From Sphingosinicella sp. YJ22 (GTDB lineage Bacteria; Pseudomonadota; Alphaproteobacteria; Sphingomonadales; Sphingomonadaceae): 64,000 bases of DNA. The DNA lies in contig NZ_JAANPA010000001.1 of assembly GCF_011320075.1 (NCBI RefSeq), positions 124,001-188,000 on the forward strand, given 5' to 3'. Numbering within the stretch: the stretch's first letter is position 1; each line of letters starts with the position of its first letter. The notes beneath the pieces are model-generated. The model saw only the letters and a program-made list of their open reading frames with translations. It was not told the DNA's origin and did no database searches. Shown piece after piece: positions 1 to 7,892 of this stretch. The translations under genes and the position numbers were made by a program.

Positions 1-2
1 AG

Positions 3-332
3 CTCTACAAGATGGCGGCGCACGAGCTGGCCGCGGCCCAGCAGCAGATGGTGCTGCTCGGGCGCAAGACCGCCGCCGAGCGGGTGGCGAGCTTCTTCCT
101 CAACCTGCTCCAGCGCGGCGAGCGGGTGAGTGGCCGCACCGAAACCCGCTTCAACCTGCCGATGAGCCGGCTGGACATGGCCGACTATCTTGGCCTCACC
201 AAGGAGACGGTGAGCCGGATGCTTGCCGAGCTTCGCGACCGCCGGCTGATCCGGCTCGAGACGCAAAGCCGAGTCGAGGTGCTGGACCGCGCCGGCCTGG
301 CGGACATGGCCGAGGGCCATCGCGCCGCCTAG
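3..332 (+). CDS. Crp/Fnr-family transcriptional regulator, C-terminal part (5' end outside window)
   Basis: The open frame runs in from the left edge, so only the C-terminal ~109 residues are seen. They contain the end of the dimerisation helix (KTAAERVASFFLNLLQR) and a complete winged helix-turn-helix; LDMADYLGLTKETVSRMLAEL is the classic Crp/Fnr recognition element in which the E..SR residues contact DNA. The sensory cyclic-nucleotide-like domain and any Fe-S cysteines lie upstream and cannot be judged. The helix spelling resembles FixK/Fnr proteins of alphaproteobacteria, which control respiratory genes, but the exact subfamily is inference. The next gene starts 9 bp downstream on the same strand. 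Confidence 0.9.
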   Translation, partial: LYKMAAHELAAAQQQMVLLGRKTAAERVASFFLNLLQRGERVSGRTETRFNLPMSRLDMADYLGLTKETVSRMLAELRDRRLIRLETQSRVEVLDRAGLADMAEGHRAA

Positions 333-340
333 GGGGCATC

Positions 341-1081
341 ATGGACGTGACCAGTGTCGTGGCGGTCGCGCTGATGATGGCCATCGCTGCCGCGCTCTAT
401 TCCTCGGTCGGCCATGGCGGGGCGTCGGCCTATCTGGCGATCATGACTTTGTTCTCGGTCGCGCCCGAGACGATGCGCCCGACCGCGCTTGCCCTCAATC
501 TGGTCGTCGCGGGGCTGGCCGCTTTCAGCTTCGCCCGCGGCGGGCAGACGAACTTTCGTCTCCTCGCCGCTTTCGCCGTCCCCGCCGTCCCCGCTGCCTT
601 CGTCGGCGGGCTCGTCCAGCTGCCGCCCGATCTTTACCGGCCGCTCGTCGGAATCGTCCTGATCGCCGCCGCGGCGCGGCTGTTCTGGCAACCGGAGCGG
701 CTCGCAGCGCGCGCGACCAGGCGGCCGTCGCTCGCGGTCACCCTCCCGGCGGGGGCGGCGCTCGGCCTGCTCGCCGGCCTCACCGGCACAGGCGGGGGCA
801 TCTTCCTCAGCCCGCTCATCATCCTGTTTGGCTGGGAAGAGCCGCGCAGGACGTCGGGCGTCGCCGCCGCGTTCATCGTCCTCAACTCAGCCGCCGGTCT
901 CGCGGGCAATGTCGCCGGCGTCCAGGCGCTGCCGCCGGAGCTGCCGATCTTCGTCGCCGCGGTGGCCGCCGGCGCCCTGCTTGGAATCTGGGGCGGCGTG
1001 GCGCGGCTGCCGCGCGAACGGCTGCTCCAGGCGCTCGGTCTCGTGCTCGTCGTCGCCGGATTGAAGCTTCTGCTGACCTGA
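341..1081 (+). CDS. TauE/SafE-family membrane exporter
   Basis: A 246-residue, very hydrophobic protein with about eight transmembrane segments. It shows the family's paired glycine-rich motifs near the start of each half: SSVGHGGASAYLAIM (about residues 22-36) and GLLAGLTGTGGGIFLSPLI (about 146-164). The family moves anions such as sulfite, sulfonates or organic acids across the inner membrane; the substrate cannot be told from sequence. It lies 9 bp after the Crp/Fnr gene and may be co-transcribed with it. It converges with the molybdopterin operon, leaving only 5 bp between stop codons. Confidence 0.88.
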   Translation: MDVTSVVAVALMMAIAAALYSSVGHGGASAYLAIMTLFSVAPETMRPTALALNLVVAGLAAFSFARGGQTNFRLLAAFAVPAVPAAFVGGLVQLPPDLYRPLVGIVLIAAAARLFWQPERLAARATRRPSLAVTLPAGAALGLLAGLTGTGGGIFLSPLIILFGWEEPRRTSGVAAAFIVLNSAAGLAGNVAGVQALPPELPIFVAAVAAGALLGIWGGVARLPRERLLQALGLVLVVAGLKLLLT

Positions 1082-1086
1082 GCGAG

Positions 1087-2274
1087 TCAGAAGTCGAGGA
1101 CGTCGACGAACGTCCCGGCCGCGACGGCAGCGGGGCCGGGCGGCAGCCGGACCAGCCTATCGCAATCGGCCAGCGTCTTCTGCGCGCTCGAATCCTGGTT
1201 CGAAAGCACCCGCACCGTCTCGCCTTCGATCCTCCCACGAGCGAAGGTCTCGCGGTCGCCGGTCGGCGACAGGCCATCGGCAAGCCGGGCGCTGCGCCAG
1301 CACAGCGCGGAACGCGGGTCGCGGCCGGCCAGTCCGGCGACGAGCGGCGCGAGGAACAGGCGCGCCGTGACCATCGCGGACGTGGGATTGCCGGGGAGGC
1401 CGAGCACGAGCCGGCCGCGCGCCCGGCCGAGCCACACCGGCTTGCCCGGCTTGATCGCGACCTTCGAGAAGACCAGTTCCAGCCCCTGCTCGGCGAACAT
1501 CGGCTTGGCGAAGTCCTTCTCGCCGACGGAGGCGCCGCCGGTCACCACCACGACGTCCGCGTCGCGAAGCGCCAGCGCCGCCGCCTGCGCCATCTCCTCG
1601 AGCCGGTCGGCAAGTGTCACGCGGCCAATGAAGTCAGCCCCCCACGTCTCCGCCAGAGCGGCGACGCCGACCGAGAGGCTTTCGGGGATGGCCTGTGGCT
1701 GCGCGCGGGCGGTGCCCGGCTCGGCGAGCTCGTCGCCGGTGCTCAGCACCATCACCTTCGGCCGGCGAGTCACCGACAGCCGGCCGAGATCGGCAGCCGC
1801 CGCCGCCACCAGCTGGCGCGGCCCGAGCAACGTCCCGCTGTCCAGCAGGACGTCGCCGACGCGGAAGTCGGATCCGGCGGCGCGGATGTGGCGGGCGGGC
1901 GACAGCGGCGCCTCGACCACCGCCGTTCCGCCCTCGCGGCGCACCACTTCCTGGACGATCACCCGGTCCGCGCCGGGCGGGACCGGAGCACCGGTGAAGA
2001 TGCGCACGCAGGTTCCCGGCTCGATCCCGCCGTGGTGACCGCGACCGGCGAACGATTCGCCGGCGATGGGCAATGTCGCGGGGAGGGCGGCGAGGTCGGC
2101 CTCGCGGACCGCATAGCCGTCCATCGCCGACACGTCGGCCGGCGGCGCCGACACCAGCGCGGTGATCGGGGCGGCGAGAACCCGGCCATGCGCTTCGGCC
2201 AGCGGCACTTCCTCGGCGCCGAGCGGCTTGGCGATTGCGAGGACGCGCTCGAGCGCTTGGTCGAACGGGATCAC
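1087..2274 (-). CDS. moeA: Molybdopterin molybdotransferase MoeA
   Basis: A 395-residue protein of usual MoeA length. MoeA inserts molybdate into adenylylated molybdopterin to give active molybdenum cofactor in the cytoplasm. Diagnostic segments are [11 protein letters not shown] (about residues 48-58), the MoaB/MogA-like fold core [14 protein letters not shown] and [12 protein letters not shown] in the C-terminal half. The GTG start overlaps the moaC stop (GTGA), so the gene is translationally coupled as the last cistron of the moaD-E-B-C-moeA operon. Confidence 0.95.
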   Translation of the reverse strand: MIPFDQALERVLAIAKPLGAEEVPLAEAHGRVLAAPITALVSAPPADVSAMDGYAVREADLAALPATLPIAGESFAGRGHHGGIEPGTCVRIFTGAPVPPGADRVIVQEVVRREGGTAVVEAPLSPARHIRAAGSDFRVGDVLLDSGTLLGPRQLVAAAAADLGRLSVTRRPKVMVLSTGDELAEPGTARAQPQAIPESLSVGVAALAETWGADFIGRVTLADRLEEMAQAAALALRDADVVVVTGGASVGEKDFAKPMFAEQGLELVFSKVAIKPGKPVWLGRARGRLVLGLPGNPTSAMVTARLFLAPLVAGLAGRDPRSALCWRSARLADGLSPTGDRETFARGRIEGETVRVLSNQDSSAQKTLADCDRLVRLPPGPAAVAAGTFVDVLDF

Positions 2275-2756
2275 GCCGCGCCGCCGCCTTCCCAGTCGCC
2301 GGACTTGCCGCCGCTCTTCGAGGTTACCCGGATGCTATCGATGACCATCGTGCGATCGACCGCCTTGAGCATGTCGAACAGGGTCAGGCACGCGACCGAG
2401 ACCGCGGTCAGCGCCTCCATCTCGACTCCGGTAGCTCCGAGCGTTCGCACCTCCGCCGCGACCCGGAAGCCGGGCAGGGCGTCGTCGATCGAGATCGTCA
2501 CTGCCGCCTTGGTGAGCGGCAGCGGGTGGCATAGCGGGACGAGGTCGGCGGTGCGCTTGGCGGCCATGATCCCGGCCAGCTCCGCGGTCTGGATCACCGA
2601 GCCCTTCGGAGTCTCGCCGGCGCGCACCTTGTCTAGCGTCGCCGCGGCGCAGCGCAGCGTGCCTTCGGCGGTCGCCACGCGCTGGGTCGGCACCTTGCCG
2701 GAAACGTCGACCATCGCCGCGCGCCCGTCGTCGCTTATGTGCGTGAGCCGGCTCAT
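2271..2756 (-). CDS. moaC: Cyclic pyranopterin monophosphate synthase MoaC
   Basis: A 161-residue protein. MoaC converts the MoaA product to cyclic pyranopterin monophosphate, the second step of molybdopterin synthesis. The sequence carries the conserved [13 protein letters not shown] segment (about residues 71-83) and [20 protein letters not shown] (about 110-129), which holds active-site residues. The start was set at the ATG whose first bases overlap the moaB stop (ATGA); a longer frame upstream reads antisense-like filler and has no MoaC similarity. No moaA is visible in this window, so the first enzyme must be encoded elsewhere. Confidence 0.95.
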   Translation of the reverse strand: MSRLTHISDDGRAAMVDVSGKVPTQRVATAEGTLRCAAATLDKVRAGETPKGSVIQTAELAGIMAAKRTADLVPLCHPLPLTKAAVTISIDDALPGFRVAAEVRTLGATGVEMEALTAVSVACLTLFDMLKAVDRTMVIDSIRVTSKSGGKSGDWEGGGAA

Positions 2757-3289
2757 CCGCACAGCGCCCTTAGGCGCGGAACCTGGCCCGCCAGCGAACA
2801 GGGCCGGTATCGGCTGTCCAGCTCGAGCGACAGGACGAGGTCCCAGCCGTCCCGGCAGGCGCCGGTCGAGCCGGGCAGGCAGAAGATGAACGTGTCGTCG
2901 ATCTGGCCGGCGCACGCGCGCGACTGGAGCGTCGACACGCCCACCGTGCCGAGGCTCGCCTGGTGGAACACGACCGAAAAGCCGTCCATTTCGCGCCAAA
3001 ACAGCGGCCGCACCGCTTCCGGGGTGACATCGCGCGGCGCGAATCCGGTGCCGCCGGTCGACAGGATGACGTCGACGCCGTCGTCCGCGACCCAGGCCCG
3101 TACCTGCGCCTGGATCGCCTCGACCTCGTCCCTGACGATCGCCTTGCCGGCCAGCGCGTGGCCGGCCGCGCTCAGCCGCTCGACGAGCAGGCGTCCGGAC
3201 TTGTCACTCTCCGCGTCGCGCGTGTCCGACACGGTGAGCACCGCGATGCGCAGCGGATGGAAGGTCAGGCTCTCGTCAATGCCGGGCAT
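2753..3289 (-). CDS. moaB: Molybdenum cofactor biosynthesis protein MoaB
   Basis: About 178 residues, the size of MoaB/MogA adenylyltransferase-type proteins, which activate molybdopterin with ATP before molybdate insertion. Visible motifs are [12 protein letters not shown] near the N-terminus, [18 protein letters not shown] in the middle and [15 protein letters not shown] near the C-terminus. The ATG at 3289 forms a TGATG junction with the moaE stop; a GTG four codons upstream is an alternative start. The end overlaps moaC by 4 bp. Confidence 0.92.
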   Translation of the reverse strand: MPGIDESLTFHPLRIAVLTVSDTRDAESDKSGRLLVERLSAAGHALAGKAIVRDEVEAIQAQVRAWVADDGVDVILSTGGTGFAPRDVTPEAVRPLFWREMDGFSVVFHQASLGTVGVSTLQSRACAGQIDDTFIFCLPGSTGACRDGWDLVLSLELDSRYRPCSLAGQVPRLRALCG

Positions 3290-3756
3290 CACTCGCTCCA
3301 CCGCGCCCTGTCGGCGCGGTCGGCCTCGGTAGGCTCGATCCAGCGCGAGCCGTCAACCGAGTCCTCGCGCTTCCACAACACCGCGTCGGTCTTGAGTCGG
3401 TCCATCACATAGTCGGCCGCCTCGAACGCGGCGCGGCGGTGAAGCGAGGCTGCCGCGACGAACACGATCGTCTCGCCGGGCAGGACTTCCCCGAAGCGGT
3501 GTACGGCGGTGATCGCGCCGACCGCGAAGCGCCGGCTGGCAGCTTGCGCGATGTCGTCGATGGAGCTCTGGGTGATGCGGGGATGATGGTCGAGGAACAT
3601 ACGCTCGACGTCCGCGCCGTCCCGGTTCCGCGGCCGCGCGATTCCGGCGAAGCTGACCACGGCGCCTTCGTCGGCGAGCTTCGCCATGAAGCGCGACAGC
3701 TCGGCGGCCGGGTCGAGCGGCAAATCGGTCAGTCGGGCCTCGATCATTCCGCTCAC
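3289..3756 (-). CDS. moaE: Molybdopterin synthase catalytic subunit MoaE
   Basis: A 155-residue protein; MoaE with MoaD converts cyclic pyranopterin monophosphate to molybdopterin by adding two sulfurs. Family features seen are VVSFAGIARPRNRDG, a run matching the MoaE N-terminal sheet, the VHRFGEVLPGETIVFVAAAS core (usual form HR.G.l..gE..V.v.v.s) and the substrate-binding FWKRE-like segment, here VLWKREDSVDGSRW. The GTG start overlaps the moaD stop; an ATG three codons on is an alternative. Pairing with moaD immediately upstream is the normal arrangement. Confidence 0.95.
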   Translation of the reverse strand: MSGMIEARLTDLPLDPAAELSRFMAKLADEGAVVSFAGIARPRNRDGADVERMFLDHHPRITQSSIDDIAQAASRRFAVGAITAVHRFGEVLPGETIVFVAAASLHRRAAFEAADYVMDRLKTDAVLWKREDSVDGSRWIEPTEADRADRARWSE

Positions 3757-3998
3757 CCGCCCGACAGCGGCGGAAAGAACTCGACCGTGCCGCCCGCCCC
3801 GACACGAAATTCATCGGCGACGATGGCATCTTCGACGCAGGCCTTGAGCGAAGGGCTCGTCAAGTCCTCGGCCAAATCCGGGTAGAGCGAGGCCAGAAGT
3901 TCGCGCACCTCGCGAACCGTGAAGCCGGCCGGCGGCGGCTCGATGCTCACCTCCCGGCCGATCCGATCGCCAAGCTTACCGAAGAACAGGATGTTCAC
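3753..3998 (-). CDS. moaD: Molybdopterin synthase sulfur-carrier subunit MoaD
   Basis: An 81-residue ubiquitin-like protein that ends in FFPPLSGG; the terminal Gly-Gly carries the thiocarboxylate donated by MoaE. Segments typical of the family are NILFFGKLGDRIG at the N-terminus and EFRVGAGGTVEFFPPLSGG at the C-terminus. The GTG start is preceded by GGGAGG nine bases upstream. It is the promoter-proximal gene of the five-gene molybdopterin operon. Confidence 0.94.
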   Translation of the reverse strand: MNILFFGKLGDRIGREVSIEPPPAGFTVREVRELLASLYPDLAEDLTSPSLKACVEDAIVADEFRVGAGGTVEFFPPLSGG

Positions 3999-4173
3999 GC
4001 CGTCACGCCTCCCATTCGCTGCCCGGCCTAGACTGCCGCGGCGCCGTCTCGGTGATCCATATCAACGCGCAATTCGCGCGGGGAGCCATACTGCCTCGAG
4101 GAGGGATGACTATGACGATCGAATCGAACCGCGACGATCATATGCGCCGCGCGCGTTTTGAGCTCGATCTCGC

Positions 4174-4383
4174 CTATCTTGCCGCGGGAGTCGCGATCGG
4201 AGGAGGGGCGTGGGCCCAGAGGCCTTTGCTCTGCGCAGCGCGGAATCCTACGAGCACCAAAGCGAGCGCGGCGGCGTCACCGAGGACGCCGAGGACCACG
4301 GCAACGAGGATTGACGAGGCGGCCGGACGGGCCGGGACCAGCGCCATTGCGCCCGCTGGCAGGCGAAGGGTGGTCATGTGCAT
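4174..4383 (-). CDS. Possible small membrane protein between moaD and tRNA-site flank
   Basis: A 69-codon frame with GC-rich third positions and one clear hydrophobic helix (SSILVAVVLGVLGDAAALAL). I do not recognise a family and the ribosome-binding site is weak. A competing plus-strand frame begins at 4106 behind a good AGGAGG (4099-4104), but after about 36 residues (…AYLAAGVAIGGGAWAQ) it loses coding character, suggesting a truncated or frameshifted gene. Only one of the two frames is likely real. The region lies just outside the island, on the chromosomal side of the left attachment site. Confidence 0.3.
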   Translation of the reverse strand: MHMTTLRLPAGAMALVPARPAASSILVAVVLGVLGDAAALALVLVGFRAAQSKGLWAHAPPPIATPAAR

Positions 4384-4471
4384 CGTCGTCTCGATCGGGA
4401 CGGCGTCCAAACCTCCCCGACTGGCTCGGGTCTGCCGTAACAGCGAGCAGATCAAATCGGCCTAAATCCGG

Positions 4472-4495
4472 GAAAACCGCCGTTTCTAGGCGGTT
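4472..4495 (-). terminator. Stranded rho-independent terminator of tRNA-Glu
   Basis: On the minus strand the sequence directly after the repeated tRNA 3' end reads AACCGCC-TAGAAAC-GGCGGTT followed by TT, a perfect stem with a T-run. This is where a terminator would sit behind tRNA-Glu before island insertion. The intact tRNA now lies 22 kb away at 26671-26746, so the terminator appears to have been separated from it. Confidence 0.7.
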
Positions 4496-4799
4496 TGGTG
4501 ACCCCTACGGGAGGCGGCACCAAGAACATGAAACGACGGAAAACTGATCCCGTCGCGATCGACGCCCGACGTGTCCGCGAGCGACTGCATCATCTGGTGC
4601 GACAGCGTGTGGAGGAGGAGATAGACGTAGGCCGGGACGGTCCTCGGGTAGCCGCCCGTCCCCTCGCGGTCTTTGAAGATCTCGAGAAAGGGACCGAAGT
4701 CCTCGTAGCGCTCGAGGAACGCGCGACCCAGCGCCTCGTCGGGCACGTCGCTGACCCCATTGGCCTTCAGCCAACGGATGAAGCGCGCAACAACACATT
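4486..4799 (-). pseudogene. Fragment resembling the C-terminal part of a DUF1998/DrmB-like protein
   Basis: The minus frame reads about 85 meaningful residues including YVYLLLHTLSHQMMQSLAD, which resembles the LLHTLSHLL motif of DUF1998 proteins (DrmB of DISARM and related helicase-associated proteins). It has no start of its own: at its 5' side (about 4790) it abuts the duplicated oxidase tail, and at its 3' side it runs into the att site with unrelated residues before the stop at 4486. It is therefore a remnant broken at both ends. Family assignment rests on one motif and is tentative. Confidence 0.4.
4496..4512. repeat. Left attachment site of the island (17-bp direct repeat)
   Basis: TGGTGACCCCTACGGGA here is identical to the last 17 bases (complement strand) of the tRNA-Glu gene at 26671-26687, in the same orientation. 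Only the T-arm/acceptor end of a tRNA is present, so this is a duplicated att core and not a tRNA gene. Confidence 0.85.
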
Positions 4800-4887
4800 C
4801 GATCTGGTCACCTTGTTCAGTCTTTATCTTGCGGGGCAGGGCGCGATCTCCGCGGCTCTCACCCGCCTCCTCCCGGGAGTGTCGTGA
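4788..4887 (+). pseudogene. Duplicated 3' tail of the cytochrome oxidase subunit I/III gene
   Basis: This stretch encodes NNTFDLVTLFSLYLAGQG followed by AISAALTRLLPGVS and a TGA. It closely matches the last ~33 codons of the intact oxidase fusion gene at about 11651-11750 (NNTFDLITLFTWYLAGQG…). No upstream oxidase sequence is present. The similarity continues into the next feature, so one block of about 390 bp was copied or left behind. Confidence 0.8.
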
Positions 4888-4888
4888 G

Positions 4889-5179
4889 ATGCGCGCCTAG
4901 GCCTATCCGCTCGGCGGACTCGTCGTGTGGGCGGTGCATTTCTTCGTCGTCTATGCTGCATCAATCATCTTCCTCACGTCGGACACGACGCGCGCCGTTA
5001 CGGCGGTGGCCACTGCCGTGTGCCTGCTCGCCGCCGGGGCGCTGGCGATCTATGGCTGGGCTGCTCGGGTCGGTACGGGGGAAACGGTTGGGCGCTGGAT
5101 CCACACAATTGCCGCTCTGTCCGGCGCGGCGGCATTCCTTGCACTGGCGTGGCAGGGCCTGCCTGAGCTGCTGATCTAG
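4889..5179 (+). pseudogene. Inactivated paralogue of the small membrane protein at 11753-12043
   Basis: Same length (291 nt) and same position behind an oxidase tail as the intact 96-residue gene at 11753. The alignment is gap-free from ATG to TAG, but codon 4 is TAG where the intact copy has TGG. The remainder is well conserved (…RWIHTIAALSGAAAFLALAWQGLPELLI compared with …RWIHTIAALSGATAFLAIAWQGLPALLI, shown abridged). A GTG at 4925 could restart translation of the last 84 codons, so a shortened product cannot be excluded. Confidence 0.75.
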
Positions 5180-5206
5180 CCGGAGACCTTGGCGAGCAAC
5201 GCGATT

Positions 5207-5605
5207 CTAATGCCAGAAAGCGATCACCGCCGCGATCGTGTTATAGCCCATGCGCAACACCGCTCGGTCGCGGCGCTCGAGCAGCCCGACCACGTAGATG
5301 CCGGTCATTAGTACTGCGATCGATGCGCCGACGATCTCAAACCTCCCGGGCGCCGCCAGCACCGGCCCACCGTCATAGACGAGGTCGGCGAGGAAGATCA
5401 GCATGATGTTGAAGATGTTGGTCCCGAAGACGTCTCCAATCGCCATCTGGTAACGCAGAAGCTTCACCGCTGCGGTTATCGAGCTGATCTCGGGCAGCGA
5501 CGTCGCCGCGCCAACCAACAGAAAACCAACGAGACCGGCCGCCAGGCCGGTCTGCTCGGCGTGGCGCCCTCCGGGTGCTGAGGCGGCAAATCCAACTGGC
5601 AGCAA
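5207..5605 (-). pseudogene. C-terminal half of a sodium/calcium-type cation exchanger
   Basis: About 120 residues match the second alpha-repeat half of CaCA exchangers: VGAATSLPEISSITAAVK and AIGDVFGTNIFNIMLIF are the TSLPE and GSN-x-FN type ion-binding motifs. Family members have two such repeats in 300-400 residues. The first half is absent and the sequence upstream (5606-5800) has no matching frame. It is most likely a truncated, inactive copy captured at the edge of the island. Confidence 0.7.
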
Positions 5606-5810
5606 ACGCCTCGTCTGGAAACTAAGCGCCCGAATCAGGGTGTGCAGCTAGCTGAGCTCGAATGATTAGCCCTCTGCGGTCCCAAGATTGGAACCGCCGT
5701 GTCAGCCGCGCATCAGCTCGCAATATGGGCTTTGCTCAATTCAGTGCTTCTGACGGAACCTAGAAGCACGTCGAGAGGTTGCAATTTGAGCGGGGAAGGT
5801 GGCTGCGCCG

Positions 5811-6554
5811 ATGAGCGAGCAGATCTGGTTGCCTTATTGTGGCGGGGCGCCGCAGCCAGCGGAGCTCTTCGCCCGCTGGAATCTCGATCCGATCCTGCTC
5901 GCCATTCTCCTGCTCGCTGCTGCTCTCGGGCTTGTCCGAACCGCCAAATACCCGCGCGAGCGGACCCGCTTCGCTGCTGCGATAGCGGTCGTGCTGCTGC
6001 TTTTCGTATCGCCGCTCTGCGCGCTGACCTCCGCACTGTTCGCAGCGCGCAGCGCGCATCACGTCCTCCTGACGACGCTCATGGCGTTCCTGCTCGCCGC
6101 TTCAGTCCCGCGGCAACGGCTGGCGACGTTACCAGGATCGCTTTCGGTCTGGATGGCGCTCAGCGCCTTCGCCTTGTGGGCATGGCACGCTCCTCCGCTC
6201 TATGCGGCCGCGCTCTCGAACGATCTCGTCTACTGGGCGATGCAAATCAGCCTGCTCGCGACGGCAACCGGCTTCTGGGCGAGCGTCAGGTGGGCAGCAC
6301 CGGGCGGAGCCATCGTCGCCTTGTTGACCTACATGGTCCAGATGGGCCTGCTCGGGGCGTTGCTGAGCTTCAGCACGAGCGCGTTCTACGCGCCGCACGC
6401 GTTGACTACGGCAGCGTGGGGGATGTCGCCGCTCGAGGACCAGCAGCTCGGCGGAATCATCATGTGGGTTCCGGGAGCGGCGGCCTACCTGATTGCAGCG
6501 CTGGCCCGGATGCACGAACTGCTCGGGGAAGAGCGCGAGCCCGCGCGGGCATGA
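5811..6554 (+). CDS. ctaG: Cytochrome c oxidase assembly protein, CtaG type (PF09678-like)
   Basis: A 247-residue polytopic protein with about seven hydrophobic helices. Family-typical segments are ARSAHHVLLTTLMAFLLA, LWAWHAPPLYAAAL and the C-terminal DQQLGGIIMWVPGAAAY. CtaG_Cox proteins help metallate the copper centres of caa3-type oxidases in the membrane, which fits the oxidase structural genes 1.7 kb downstream. The ATG at 5811 was preferred; a GTG at 5799 overlaps the likely ribosome-binding site. The stop overlaps the next ATG (ATGA), so translation is coupled. Confidence 0.85.
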   Translation: MSEQIWLPYCGGAPQPAELFARWNLDPILLAILLLAAALGLVRTAKYPRERTRFAAAIAVVLLLFVSPLCALTSALFAARSAHHVLLTTLMAFLLAASVPRQRLATLPGSLSVWMALSAFALWAWHAPPLYAAALSNDLVYWAMQISLLATATGFWASVRWAAPGGAIVALLTYMVQMGLLGALLSFSTSAFYAPHALTTAAWGMSPLEDQQLGGIIMWVPGAAAYLIAALARMHELLGEEREPARA

Positions 6555-7222
6555 TCGACGCGCTGCGATCCTGGGCGCGCAAGCATACCGACGAGGGTCG
6601 CTACTCCCCGGTCGGGATCACCTTCCATTGGGTGATGGCTTTCCTCGTCCTGTTTCAGCTCGGATGGGGCTTCTACATCGGCTTCATGGGAGTCGGCGGC
6701 GACAAGCTTGCGGCCTACCAGGTGCACAGCGCGGTCGGCCTGCCGATCCTGGTTCTCGCGGTTGGCCGACTGGGCTGGCGGCTGCTGATCCCGGGCCCTC
6801 ACAATGATGCCGACGAGCAGGGCGTCCAGACGCAGATCGCCTACGCGATCCACTATCTCTTCTATCTCGCCTTCTTCGGGCTGCCCCTGACCGGGTGGGC
6901 AATGTGGTCGTCGGTCGCGGAGCCCGGGCCGCTCTACCTCGCTGGCCTGGTGCCGTGGCCGCAGCTGCCTTTCGACCAGCTCGACATCGCCACCCGCTGG
7001 GCCATCATGGATGTGGCGGAGGACGTGCACCACCTGCTCGCATGGCTGCTCGTGCTCATTGTGCCGCTTCATGTGGGCGCGGCGCTGAAACACCATTTCT
7101 GGGATCGGCACGACGTACTTCGGGGAATGATTCCGGAGATCCCGGACTCGGAGGACCCCCGGGGAGGGCACCGGCATAAGCCGCGAGAGCCGAGAGCTCG
7201 GCCGGGGTCAGCCGGCGGCTGA
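6551..7222 (+). CDS. Cytochrome b561-family protein
   Basis: A 223-residue membrane protein with four helices. Histidines placed for two b-hemes are seen in VGITFHWVMAF, AAYQVHSAVGLPI, AIHYLFYLAFFGLPLTGWAM and VAEDVHHLLAWLLVLIVPLHVG followed by AALKHHFW. Such proteins exchange electrons with quinone in the inner membrane. It starts inside the ctaG stop codon. The last ~30 residues (RGGHRHKPREPRARPGSAGG region) are non-conserved and lie antisense to the end of the cytochrome c gene on the other strand, a 167-bp tail-to-tail overlap. Confidence 0.88.
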   Translation: MIDALRSWARKHTDEGRYSPVGITFHWVMAFLVLFQLGWGFYIGFMGVGGDKLAAYQVHSAVGLPILVLAVGRLGWRLLIPGPHNDADEQGVQTQIAYAIHYLFYLAFFGLPLTGWAMWSSVAEPGPLYLAGLVPWPQLPFDQLDIATRWAIMDVAEDVHHLLAWLLVLIVPLHVGAALKHHFWDRHDVLRGMIPEIPDSEDPRGGHRHKPREPRARPGSAGG

Positions 7223-7814
7223 TGACCTGCATGACGTTCATCGGATCGTTGCGCCGTTCCGACCGCCGCCATTTCTCGAGCTGCTCGACATGGTAGGCGG
7301 CCGGCTGCGCGCCCAGAGCGGGATTGGCAGGCCCGATGCCTTCGCCGCGAAGGCCGTGGCAAATTGCGCAAGGCTGCAGCCCGCGTGCCGGATCGCCGGA
7401 AACCCACAAGGCCGGAGCCGGGCCCTGCGGCATCGCACCAGGCTGAAACGGCATGGCCGCGTAGTATGCAGAGACGGCCTGACGATCGGCGGCCGACAGC
7501 TTGCCGGCTATGTACTGCATCTGGGGGTGCTGGCGCAGGCCCGCTGCATAGCTCTCCATCTGACGATTGAGGTACCCAAATTCCAGGCCCGCGAGACGCG
7601 GCGCCCCTGCGCCGTTGCCGAGTCCGTCGAGACCATGGCAGGTGAGGCACGCATTGACCGCACCGGCGTCGCCGCCGCTCAGCGCGATGACCTCTCCCGT
7701 CGCCCTGAAGCGATCGTCCGACACCGTTTCCACGGCACTGCACGCTACCAGCGTCGCCGCAAGGACGAGCGCCGGGACGGAGCTCCTCCACCATCGTCTC
7801 GTTTTGGGGGCCAT
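7056..7814 (-). CDS. Di-heme cytochrome c lipoprotein (cytochrome c4-like)
   Basis: A 252-residue protein with an N-terminal lipoprotein signal (PALVLAATLVAC) and two class-I heme sites, NACLTCHG and QPCAICHG, each followed by a methionine-containing loop (MQYIAGKLS; MNVMQVISRRL). The two-domain layout is that of cytochrome c4, a membrane-attached electron donor to terminal oxidases. It is divergent from the next monoheme cytochrome gene. Start chosen at ATG 7814, directly before the signal. The C-terminal ~55 codons overlap cytochrome b561 antisense; the conserved fold ends before the overlap. Confidence 0.85.
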   Translation of the reverse strand: MAPKTRRWWRSSVPALVLAATLVACSAVETVSDDRFRATGEVIALSGGDAGAVNACLTCHGLDGLGNGAGAPRLAGLEFGYLNRQMESYAAGLRQHPQMQYIAGKLSAADRQAVSAYYAAMPFQPGAMPQGPAPALWVSGDPARGLQPCAICHGLRGEGIGPANPALGAQPAAYHVEQLEKWRRSERRNDPMNVMQVISRRLTPAELSALAAYAGALPGGPPSPGSPESFPEVRRADPRNGVSAPRPHEAAQ

Positions 7815-7892
7815 GATCGCGGAACCTACCGTGGCACGCACGGTTCCGATTGCACGGCGCTCGCACCTGGGGTCCGGGAGAAGGGGTTCATA

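Noticed and set aside
4496-4512. A second tRNA-Glu gene at the left att site
   Set aside because: Only the 3' 17 bases match; no anticodon or D arm exists in the adjoining sequence.
7290-7892. Long N-terminal extension of the monoheme cytochrome c frame upstream of 7893
   Set aside because: It is antisense to the di-heme cytochrome c gene and would bury the lipoprotein signal; the TTG at 7893 has its own ribosome-binding site.
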